Assembly: GCA_943360385.1 (NCBI GenBank)
Contig: CALRIM020000013.1
Location: 1 to 28,839, forward strand
Direction of reading: 5' to 3'
From: CAJBVG01 sp943360385
GTDB lineage: Bacteria > Bacteroidota > Bacteroidia > Sphingobacteriales > Sphingobacteriaceae
Length of the DNA: 28,839 nt
Shown here: one piece after another, positions 21,967 to 28,839 of the stretch
Numbering within the stretch: the first letter of the stretch is position 1
How the letters are laid out: every line of letters starts with the position of its first letter
Translations under genes and position numbers: made by a program
The notes under the pieces: model-generated
Seen by the model: only the letters and a program-made list of their open reading frames with translations
Database searches by the model: none
What the model was told of the DNA's origin: nothing

Positions 21967-23175
21967 TTATACACCAAGTAATAAACGTTGTGGATCTTCA
22001 AGGTATTGTTTCACTTTCACTAGAAATCCTACAGATTCTCTACCATCAATAATTCGATGATCATAAGAAAGTGCCACATACATCATTGGGCGAATCACTA
22101 CCTGACCATTAATGGCTACTGGCCTTTCCACAATGTTATGCATTCCAAGAATTGCAGATTGAGGTGCATTTATAATTGGAGTAGACATCATTGAACCAAA
22201 TACACCACCATTTGTAATGGTGAATGTTCCACCTGTCATTTCTTCAATTGTTAATTTATTATCTCTTGCTTTTAATGCCAAATCAGCCACTGCTTTTTCA
22301 ATTCCTGCTAAGCTCAACGATTCAGCATTTCTAATTACAGGTACTACTAATCCTTTAGGTGCAGAAACTGCAATAGAAATATCAGCAAAGTCGCTATACA
22401 AAATTTCTTCACCATTTATTTGTGCGTTTACCGCTGGGAATTCTTTCAATGCTTCGCAAACTGCTTTTGTGAAGAAAGACATAAACCCTAGTCCAACACC
22501 ATATTTTTCTTTAAATTTATCTTTATATTTTGCACGTATGTCCATTATTGGCTGCATATCTACTTCATTAAATGTAGTAAGCATAGCCGTTTCATTTTTA
22601 ACAGTTACCAATCTTTTTGCAACCGTTTTTCGCAACGACGACATTTTCTCTTTACGCACATTTCTTGCGCCTGGTATTGCTGCAGGAATACTAGCAAGAG
22701 GTGTACTTGTAGCCTTAGGGGTTGGTGCACTTACTTTAGCAGATTCCGCATCTTCTTTTGTTATTCTTCCGTCTTTACCTGTACCCTTTACTTGTGAAGC
22801 ATCTATATTTTTTTCTGCCAAAATCTTTGCAGCTGCTGGAGAAGGATGTCCATTTGCATAGTTCTCTTTAGAACTTGTTGGAGTAACTACTTCCTCTACA
22901 TCAACTGTAGATGTTTTTGCAGCTTTTGAAATAGGTTTTGCTGTAGTATCAATACTACATACTGTAGTACCAATAGAAATTGTTTCCCCTTCTGGAATTA
23001 CAATTTTTAATACACCGGCTTGCTCTGCTGTTAATTCGAATGTTGCTTTATCTGATTCTAGCTCAGCAATTATTTCATCCATTTCTACATAATCTCCGTC
23101 TGATTTTATCCAACGAGAAAGTGTAACTTCTGAAATCGATTCTCCAACAGGAGGTATTTTTATTTCTAATGCCAT
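21967..23175 (-). CDS. sucB: 2-oxoglutarate dehydrogenase E2 (dihydrolipoyl succinyltransferase)
   Basis: A 402-residue TCA-cycle enzyme that transfers the succinyl group from E1 to CoA. The order is typical: lipoyl domain at 1-77 with the lipoylated K43 in ELESDKATFEL, an Ala/Ser/Thr-rich linker, the peripheral subunit-binding domain at about 108-145 (SPAAAKILAEKNIDASQVKG), a second linker, and the catalytic domain at about 175-402 ending with H373 and D377 in SYDHRIIDGRESVGF. It follows sucA across an 80-bp gap that is almost entirely tandem repeat. With the separately encoded lpd it completes the complex. Confidence 0.97.
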   Translation of the reverse strand: MALEIKIPPVGESISEVTLSRWIKSDGDYVEMDEIIAELESDKATFELTAEQAGVLKIVIPEGETISIGTTVCSIDTTAKPISKAAKTSTVDVEEVVTPTSSKENYANGHPSPAAAKILAEKNIDASQVKGTGKDGRITKEDAESAKVSAPTPKATSTPLASIPAAIPGARNVRKEKMSSLRKTVAKRLVTVKNETAMLTTFNEVDMQPIMDIRAKYKDKFKEKYGVGLGFMSFFTKAVCEALKEFPAVNAQINGEEILYSDFADISIAVSAPKGLVVPVIRNAESLSLAGIEKAVADLALKARDNKLTIEEMTGGTFTITNGGVFGSMMSTPIINAPQSAILGMHNIVERPVAINGQVVIRPMMYVALSYDHRIIDGRESVGFLVKVKQYLEDPQRLLLGV

Positions 23176-23182
23176 TTCAATA

Positions 23183-23262
23183 ATTGTAAATTATAAATTG
23201 TAAATTCTAAATTCTAAATTAAACGAGCACACGAGCATATGAGCAAACGAGCACACTAATTA
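23183..23262. repeat. Two-part 7-bp / 8-bp tandem repeat filling sucB-sucA gap
   Basis: Five 7-bp ATTNTAA units lie at 23183-23217 and a degenerate sixth follows. Four 8-bp units follow at 23223-23254 (ACGAGCAC, ACGAGCAT, ATGAGCAA, ACGAGCAC), then a degenerate ACTAATTA that crosses the sucA stop codon (23256-23258). The 7-bp block is on the side of the next start codon. Confidence 0.87.
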
Positions 23263-25988
23263 ACGTCATTGGTAAACGCTTTATAAAGTATATAATCTTG
23301 TTGAGTTAAATGTTGTTTATTATATCCAGTAGCTGTACTACTACTTTCTTTACGAGATATAACTTCAATATTTTCTTTTCTCATTTTCCTAACTAAGTAA
23401 GGCCATACCCCCATATTTGCATTCTCTTCTTGAACCCAAAAAATCTCAGTTGCCTTAGCATATTTTTTCTTCAATGCTTCTAATTGTTCTACGGGTAATG
23501 GGAATATTTGTTCTAATCTCACAATAGCAACATCCTTTTCTCTTCCGTCTTTTACCCTACGATCAATTAAATCATAATATATTTTTCCGCTACAAAGAAG
23601 TACACGTTTTACATCTTTTGCCTTCACCGTAGTGTCATCTATTATTTCTTGGAAATTACCTTCTGTAAAATCTTTAATATTACTTACGCAAGCTGGATGA
23701 CGAAGTAAACTCTTAGGAGTGAATACCACCAAAGGTTTACGGAAAGGGCGAATCATTTGTCTTCGCATTAAATGAAAGAAGTTTGCAGGAGTACTACACA
23801 TTGCAACCTGAATATTATCATTCGCACAAGCTTCTAAAAATCGTTCAATTCTTGCGGATGAATGTTCTGGCCCTTGCCCCTCATATCCATGAGGTAATAA
23901 CATTACCAAACCATTAGATCTTCTCCATTTAAATTCTGCACTGGTTACAAATTGGTCAACAATTATTTGAGCACCATTAAAGAAATCTCCAAATTGAGCT
24001 TCCCAAATAGTTAACGTATTTGGAGATGCCATTGCGTAACCATATTCAAAACCCAATACACCATACTCAGATAAATGAGAATTATAAATGTAAAAAGGTG
24101 CTTGTTTATCTTTTATATTTTGAAGAGGGATGTATTCTTCTTCAGAGTCTTCTATTTTTACAACGGCATGTCTGTGAGAAAAAGTACCTCTTTCTACATC
24201 CTGCCCACTTAACCTCACATCATATCCTTCATCTAACAATGTACCGTATGACATTAATTCTGCCATCGCCCAATCGAATGATTTTGTTTCATTCACCATT
24301 TTCGAACGGTCTGCAAACAAACGTTCTATTTTGGTGAGAAACTTTTTATCTTTTGGTAGTGTGGTAATTTTATTCGCTATTTCTAAAAATTTCTTCTCAG
24401 CAACCTTTGTGTTAAAAGTTGTATTAAAATCTTGTGGTGTAGAAAATCTAAAGTTTTTCCAAGAGCCTTGAAACAATGGCTCAACCATGGTAGTGGTTTC
24501 TTGTTTTGCTTCGTTTAAACGTTCTTGTAAATGCTGACGGAATTCTCTATCCATTTCTTTTGCCAACTCCGCATCTATAGAACCTTGCTCTGCAAGTTTA
24601 TTCTGATAAATTTCTCTTGGGTTAGGGTGCTTCTCTATCGCTTTATAAAGTAATGGTTGTGTGAATCGAGGTTCATCAGATTCGTTATGTCCATATCTTC
24701 TATAACATAAAATATCAATGAATACATCTGTATGATACATCTGACGATATTCCACTGCCATTTGTACTGCATGAACTAATGCTTCTACATCATCGCCATT
24801 CACATGAAATACTGGCGATAGTGTTGTTTTTGCTACGTCGGTACAGTAAGTACTAGAACGAGCATCTTTATAATTTGTAGTAAAACCGATTTGATTATTA
24901 ATTACTAAGTGAATAGTTCCACCCGTTTTATAACCATCTAATTTCGACAGTTGAATTACTTCGTAAACAATGCCTTGCCCTGCAATTGATGCATCACCAT
25001 GAATTAAAATTGGAGCGATGCTACCTAAATTATCTTCATATTTATGATCTATTTTTGCGCGAACCATTCCTTCTACCACAGGATCTACTGCTTCTAAATG
25101 CGAAGGGTTTGGCGACAAACTTAAATGTACATCGTTACCTTTCGAAGTTTTTATATCCGTTGAATATCCTAAATGATATTTCACATCTCCACCAAATGGA
25201 TCATCGGGGTTAAATTTACCTTCAAACTCCTTGAATATTTCCTTATACGTTTTATTCATTATGTTGGCTAACACATTAAGTCTTCCTCGATGTGCCATAC
25301 CAATAACAAATTCCTTAATACCTAATTCTGCTCCTTTTTCTATCACCGCATCCATTGCAGGTATTAACGTTTCCGCGCCTTCTAGAGAAAATCTTTTCTG
25401 ACCCAAGAACTTTGTTCCTAGGAAATTTTCGAAAATTACTGCCTGATTTAATTTACTTAAAATTTGTTTTTTCTGTTCAAAATTAAAGTTCGGGGTATTC
25501 CTTGTTTTCTCTAATCGATCTAAAAACCATTTAATTCGTTCAGGGTGACGAATAAACATAAACTCGACCCCAATAGATTGGCAATACGTATCTTCTAATA
25601 GTTGAATAATATCCTTAAGCTTAGCGGGGCCGATACCAACTTCAACTCCCGCATTAAATACTGTTTCAAGGTCTTCATCAGATAATCCCCATTGCGAAAT
25701 TTCTTTCCCAGGGAAATATTTTCTTCGCTCACGAACAGGGTTTGTTTTAGTGAAAAGATGGCCTCTATTTCTGTATCCATTAATTAGGTTTAACACCCCA
25801 ATTTCTTTCAAGAAATGTTCTGGCGTTTCCATGGTTACCGATGCAGCATCTCCACTTCTACCTAATTCAAAACCTTCGAAAAACTTTTGCCAACCAAAAT
25901 CCACAGAATCAGGATCTTGCTTGTAAGATTCATATAACGACTCTACATAAACTGAAGAGTTAGAATTTAAATAAGTTAATTTATTCAT
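23256..25988 (-). CDS. sucA: 2-oxoglutarate dehydrogenase E1
   Basis: A 910-residue thiamine-diphosphate enzyme that decarboxylates 2-oxoglutarate in the TCA cycle. The N-terminal NKLTYLNSNSSVYVESLYES and DPDSVDFGWQKFFEGF form the E2-interacting segment; EFVIGMAHRGRLNVLANI, the TPP motif GDASIAGQGIVYEV ending in LVINNQIGFTT, and the C-terminal HGYEGQGPEHSSARIERFL with MRRQMIRPFRKPLVVFTPKS are all diagnostic. I start at 25988, where MNKLTYLNS begins the conserved part; seven more residues are possible from 26009. A TAnnTTTG element lies about 20 bp upstream. Confidence 0.97.
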   Translation of the reverse strand: MNKLTYLNSNSSVYVESLYESYKQDPDSVDFGWQKFFEGFELGRSGDAASVTMETPEHFLKEIGVLNLINGYRNRGHLFTKTNPVRERRKYFPGKEISQWGLSDEDLETVFNAGVEVGIGPAKLKDIIQLLEDTYCQSIGVEFMFIRHPERIKWFLDRLEKTRNTPNFNFEQKKQILSKLNQAVIFENFLGTKFLGQKRFSLEGAETLIPAMDAVIEKGAELGIKEFVIGMAHRGRLNVLANIMNKTYKEIFKEFEGKFNPDDPFGGDVKYHLGYSTDIKTSKGNDVHLSLSPNPSHLEAVDPVVEGMVRAKIDHKYEDNLGSIAPILIHGDASIAGQGIVYEVIQLSKLDGYKTGGTIHLVINNQIGFTTNYKDARSSTYCTDVAKTTLSPVFHVNGDDVEALVHAVQMAVEYRQMYHTDVFIDILCYRRYGHNESDEPRFTQPLLYKAIEKHPNPREIYQNKLAEQGSIDAELAKEMDREFRQHLQERLNEAKQETTTMVEPLFQGSWKNFRFSTPQDFNTTFNTKVAEKKFLEIANKITTLPKDKKFLTKIERLFADRSKMVNETKSFDWAMAELMSYGTLLDEGYDVRLSGQDVERGTFSHRHAVVKIEDSEEEYIPLQNIKDKQAPFYIYNSHLSEYGVLGFEYGYAMASPNTLTIWEAQFGDFFNGAQIIVDQFVTSAEFKWRRSNGLVMLLPHGYEGQGPEHSSARIERFLEACANDNIQVAMCSTPANFFHLMRRQMIRPFRKPLVVFTPKSLLRHPACVSNIKDFTEGNFQEIIDDTTVKAKDVKRVLLCSGKIYYDLIDRRVKDGREKDVAIVRLEQIFPLPVEQLEALKKKYAKATEIFWVQEENANMGVWPYLVRKMRKENIEVISRKESSSTATGYNKQHLTQQDYILYKAFTNDVN

Positions 25989-26006
25989 GATAATTAAAAA
26001 ACACTG

Positions 26007-26014
26007 CAAAATTA
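26007..26014 (-). promoter_or_regulatory. -7 element of sucA promoter
   Basis: On the minus strand TAATTTTG is a perfect TAnnTTTG match 18 bp before the chosen sucA ATG. The -33 region is poor. It implies that sucAB can be transcribed separately from the upstream merR gene, and that the longer sucA start at 26009 lies inside the promoter and is not used. Confidence 0.5.
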
Positions 26015-26098
26015 CATTAATTATAGACCTTTTAAAGGTTTTTTTTGAAGTATTTGCTAAATAAGTATAGAGAACTTAAGTGTGGAGAAGGTTGAATA

Positions 26099-26995
26099 TT
26101 AGGCCAATTCGAAATTCAACTCATTTAAAAACGACAATAAATCTGGAACACCCCTTAGTATACTAATGTTATCAGAAGAATCAACATCGTTTTCTTGGAT
26201 TTTACCTCCAGCTAATAATACGCGATTTTCAGGAAATTGTTGCTTAAATAATTGAAGGATAGCATGAACATCTTCCTCCGTCATTGAATTTGTTAAAATT
26301 GAAAATATAAAATCAGGTTGATAGGCCTTTAACACATCTTTTACATAGGTTACAGATAAACTTTGTCCGAGGTAAAGTACTTCGTGTCCGTGACTTTTAA
26401 TCAAATAATAAGAGAAAAGTAAGGCTATCTCATGAAATTCACCATCGGGTAAGAAAAGCAAGAATTTCTTTGGGTTTTCTATTGTTGAATTTTTTAATCC
26501 ATCTATTGCTACAATTAATCGTTGTTTGATTAAAGAGGAAGCAAAATGTTCTTGCGCTGGGTTAATAACACCTGTTTGCCATAAAATTCCAATATTTTTC
26601 AGGAATGGGTAAATAACTTGAAGCACAGTTTGTTCTAAGCCAATTTTTTTTATGCAACTGGTGAGAGACTTTTTAAATTCCTTTTCATTGAAACTGATCG
26701 CTTGATTACTCAAGGTTTGAATGTAACAGGTATAATTGTTTTCATGGCGTGTAATTTCTTGAATTTTCACTGCCATTTCATCAATAGACATCTTAGAAAT
26801 TTCTGAAATCTTATACCCGTTTTCGTTAAGTGTAGAAATATTTAAAAATAATCTTAAATCGTTATCATTATAATACCTGATATTAGTTTCGGTACGTTTT
26901 GTTTGAATAAAGTTAAAACGTTGCTCCCACATACGAATGGTGTGAGACTTAATACCAGTAATGGTTTCTATATCTTTAATGGAAAACTTATTCAT
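26099..26995 (-). CDS. MerR-family regulator with B12-binding (CarH/LitR-like) domain
   Basis: A 298-residue regulator. Residues 1-70 form a MerR winged HTH (FSIKDIETITGIKSHTIRMW, then ETNIRYYNDNDLRLFLNIST). Residues about 95-165 match the helical B12-binding-2 domain with the CarH motif W139-x9-E149-H150 (WQTGVINPAQEH). Residues about 175-298 form a B12-binding Rossmann domain with the lower axial ligand candidate H188 in DGEFHEIALL and the LAGGK nucleotide-tail region. In Thermus CarH and in LitR proteins, adenosylcobalamin makes the protein a light-released repressor of carotenoid and photolyase genes. All key B12 residues are present here, so light sensing is likely. The crtI and ECF sigma genes, its probable targets, are at 1-1641, not adjacent. 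Confidence 0.9.
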   Translation of the reverse strand: MNKFSIKDIETITGIKSHTIRMWEQRFNFIQTKRTETNIRYYNDNDLRLFLNISTLNENGYKISEISKMSIDEMAVKIQEITRHENNYTCYIQTLSNQAISFNEKEFKKSLTSCIKKIGLEQTVLQVIYPFLKNIGILWQTGVINPAQEHFASSLIKQRLIVAIDGLKNSTIENPKKFLLFLPDGEFHEIALLFSYYLIKSHGHEVLYLGQSLSVTYVKDVLKAYQPDFIFSILTNSMTEEDVHAILQLFKQQFPENRVLLAGGKIQENDVDSSDNISILRGVPDLLSFLNELNFELA

Positions 26996-27057
26996 CGTTT
27001 AAAGATAACATTACCAATTGATTTTAGTTTTAATTGCATTTGAAATATCTTATCAAA

Positions 27058-27711
27058 CTAAACTAGTTCATGCTCATAGGCATACTTTATTAGCCCTACG
27101 ATGCTTTTGGTATTTGTTTTTCTAAAGATATTCTTTCTATGTGTTTCTACAGTTCGCTCGCTTATAAAAAGTTCTGTGGCAATTTGGATATTACTATACT
27201 CTTTTGCAATTAGTTTTAGAATTTCTTTTTCTCTTATAGTCAAGGTAACTTCTTCTCTTTTCTTCTCGTTTTTCTCTGAGTCTGTCATCATCCTCATCAT
27301 TTCATTCGTTACCTCATCTCCAAAAAACAATCCCCCCCCTGCAATTTTTGTCAATGCCCCCACCAACTCTTCCTTCCCTGTGTTTTTTAAAATATAGCCA
27401 GACACACCAGCATCTATCATATCTCTAATCGTCTGTTTTTCAGAAAACATAGAAAGTGCCAATATTTTTACCTCTGGGAATTTATCTTGAATATGTTGAG
27501 ACAATTCTATCCCATTCATTTCAGGCATATTAATATCGGTAAGTACAATATCAATCTCGTTAAGTTCAAGTATTTCAAGTGCTTGTTTACCGTTTTTAGC
27601 CTTAGCAACAATTTCAAACTGATTTACATCCTGAAGTAACGCACTTATTCCATCTAATAGCATCTGATGGTCGTCGACAATCAGCAAACGTGTTTTTTGA
27701 GGCATAAGCAT
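27058..27711 (-). CDS. NarL/LuxR-type two-component response regulator
   Basis: A 217-residue response regulator. The receiver domain (about 6-125) has the acidic pair in LLIVDDHQ (D13, D14), the phospho-acceptor D59 in IVLTDINMPEMNG and the conserved K109 in GYILKNTG. The C-terminal LuxR-type HTH (about 150-217) reads LTIREKEILKLIAKEYSNIQ then ISERTVETHRKNIF. No histidine kinase is in the window. An 8-base G run on the coding strand (27332-27339, G125-G127) lies in the receiver-HTH linker. The start may be at 27711 or at the third residue (27705). Confidence 0.93.
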   Translation of the reverse strand: MLMPQKTRLLIVDDHQMLLDGISALLQDVNQFEIVAKAKNGKQALEILELNEIDIVLTDINMPEMNGIELSQHIQDKFPEVKILALSMFSEKQTIRDMIDAGVSGYILKNTGKEELVGALTKIAGGGLFFGDEVTNEMMRMMTDSEKNEKKREEVTLTIREKEILKLIAKEYSNIQIATELFISERTVETHRKNIFRKTNTKSIVGLIKYAYEHELV

Positions 27712-27766
27712 TAATTAAGTGGTGACCTAAGGTAGGAATATGTTATGACTTCCCAAAAAAACTCGG

Positions 27767-28839
27767 CTATGGAATGATACTTGCTGCCAATTCTAACATA
27801 CTAATTTCGGCTAGTTTATACTGATAAAGTGCATTTATATAACGTGCGTTAGATTCAATATAAGCTCGTTGGGCTTCTCTTAGTTGCAAAGAAGAAATCC
27901 CCCCTAATTTATACTTCTCTATACTAATATCTATGTTCTTTTTTGCCACTACCTGATTTTCTTTTTCAAGACTCAATAATTGTAAATTGTTTTGATAACT
28001 ATTGAGGATAGCATTCCAATTCGCATCAACTGATAGTTTAGCAGATTCATAACTAATGGCTGCAGACTGAGATTGAATCTTGGCTATTTTTTCCTTTTTA
28101 CTTTGCAAAAGTCCATTGAATATATTTACACTCGCACTTATCCCATAATTTAATCCTTGGGATCTATTCTCTGTAAAAAATCCTGCTTGTGCATTTTGGT
28201 TAGAATAACTATATCCAGAATTAAATTTCAATGTAGGATATCTATCTGCAGATACCTCTTTTACATTTAACTCTGCAATGCGTTGCTGACTCTTAGCAAG
28301 AAGCAATGTTGGATTTTGAATAATCATTTTCTGATATAAATCTGCAGTAGCAATTTTTTGATCAGTTGGAATGGTATCCGATAGAACCACATCATTTGTA
28401 ACTGGTAATACTAATAATTCATTCAGCCTAATTTTTAAACTTTTTAAGCTTTCTTGTTGACGAATTAAGGAGCTCAAATCTGTATTGTAATCAACTTTTG
28501 CATTTAATAATTCTAAGGTAGAACCAGCACCAATTTGATTTTTACTTTCTGCAACATCTAGTCTTTTTTTAGAAACGGCAAGTGCATCTTCACTTACTTT
28601 CAATTGCTCTTGAGAAGCAACAATAGCATAATAATTAATAGCAATGTCGGCCAGAACTCCTTGTATCATTGCCTTTGCATTAATTATACCCATGTTCTCT
28701 AGTTCTTTCACTCGTTCGTAAGAAGCGAACATTTTTAATCCATCAAACAATACCCAAGTTAACTGCAATCCAGCATTTTGTTGAGTAGACTTTGCATCAG
28801 ACACTTCTTGAACTACACCTGTTACAAATACTTGTCTCG
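27767..28839 (-). CDS. TolC-family outer membrane efflux protein, 5' end missing
   Basis: The C-terminal roughly 357 residues of a TolC-like outer membrane factor that forms the exit duct of tripartite efflux or type I secretion systems. The frame is open to the window edge, so the signal peptide and N-terminus lie outside; the GTG at 28804 is internal. Long amphipathic helices typical of the alpha barrel are seen (LKVSEDALAVSKKRLDVAES, KNIDISIEKYKLGGISSLQL), along with the repeated pattern LLNAKVDYN and LREAQRAYIESNARYINALY that marks the duplicated OEP repeats. RND or MFP partner genes are expected upstream, outside the window. Substrate unknown. Confidence 0.9.
   Translation of the reverse strand, partial: RQVFVTGVVQEVSDAKSTQQNAGLQLTWVLFDGLKMFASYERVKELENMGIINAKAMIQGVLADIAINYYAIVASQEQLKVSEDALAVSKKRLDVAESKNQIGAGSTLELLNAKVDYNTDLSSLIRQQESLKSLKIRLNELLVLPVTNDVVLSDTIPTDQKIATADLYQKMIIQNPTLLLAKSQQRIAELNVKEVSADRYPTLKFNSGYSYSNQNAQAGFFTENRSQGLNYGISASVNIFNGLLQSKKEKIAKIQSQSAAISYESAKLSVDANWNAILNSYQNNLQLLSLEKENQVVAKKNIDISIEKYKLGGISSLQLREAQRAYIESNARYINALYQYKLAEISMLELAASIIP

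Noticed and set aside
21951..22001. Longer S41 peptidase start
   Set aside because: It overlaps sucB by 35 bp and would bury the signal peptide; the start at 21950 gives a clean signal sequence.
22217..22861. Plus-strand open frame of 214 codons within sucB
   Set aside because: It is the antisense shadow of a conserved E2 gene, with low-complexity translation and no family features.
26027..26046. ACCTTTTAAAGGT hairpin followed by eight T as a terminator
   Set aside because: The T run is on the plus strand, but all nearby genes are on the minus strand; the stem is short with almost no loop.
26996..27004. CGTTTAAAG before merR as an autoregulatory LitR site
   Set aside because: It is only a partial match, present once, and touches the start codon; too weak to call.

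Overview
The window is chromosomal DNA of a member of the Bacteroidota. It is AT-rich (about one third G+C by eye). Promoter-like elements follow the Bacteroidota TAnnTTTG type, recognisable ribosome-binding sites are lacking, cbb3 oxidase subunits CcoN and CcoO are fused, and several secreted proteins have signal peptides ending in ..AQ. The order cannot be fixed from this stretch; a Flavobacteriales-like or neighbouring lineage is a reasonable guess. I see no phage, transposon, CRISPR array, rRNA or tRNA, and no gene-free stretch above 300 bases.

Layout. (1) 1-1641, plus strand: the 3' part of a phytoene desaturase (crtI) and an ECF sigma factor of the kind that accompanies carotenoid genes, closed by a strong bidirectional terminator. 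(2) 1705-3841, minus: a second ECF sigma factor, a one-TM anti-sigma-like protein and a secreted DUF4097-like protein. (3) 3906-6396, minus: murB and lpd. (4) 6446-12867, minus: a cbb3 oxidase operon ccoS-ccoNO-ccoQ-ccoP-ccoG-ccoH plus a TauE/SafE (DsbD_2-like) membrane protein; ccoS is only 59 codons. Divergent from it is a group III truncated hemoglobin (13013-13405). Their shared intergenic region holds two FNR-like boxes placed in mirror symmetry. (5) 13411-14047, minus: an Xre-type regulator and a YjdI-like Fe-S protein. (6) 14217-18214, minus: a tight operon folE-SDR-flavin reductase-TetR-ABC1 kinase, divergent from a DASH cryptochrome (18369-19796). (7) 19800-25988, minus: sucA (E1), sucB (E2), an S41 peptidase and an FNR-like regulator with an N-terminal cysteine cluster. 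(8) 26099-28839, minus: a MerR regulator with a CarH/LitR-type B12-binding domain, a NarL/LuxR-type response regulator, and a TolC-family outer membrane protein cut by the window edge.

Two regulatory themes link distant parts. Low oxygen: the FNR-like protein is a good candidate for the paired boxes that would switch on cbb3 oxidase and truncated hemoglobin together. Light: the B12-type MerR protein, the carotenoid-linked ECF sigma factor, crtI, folE, SDR, flavin reductase and DASH cryptochrome resemble LitR/CarH light stimulons of other bacteria. A 17-bp element is shared exactly between the ECF promoter and the folE/cryptochrome divergent promoter. A third pattern is structural: many operon gaps are filled by degenerate tandem repeats with 7-bp and 8-bp periods, usually one block of each, running from one gene's stop codon almost to the next start codon.
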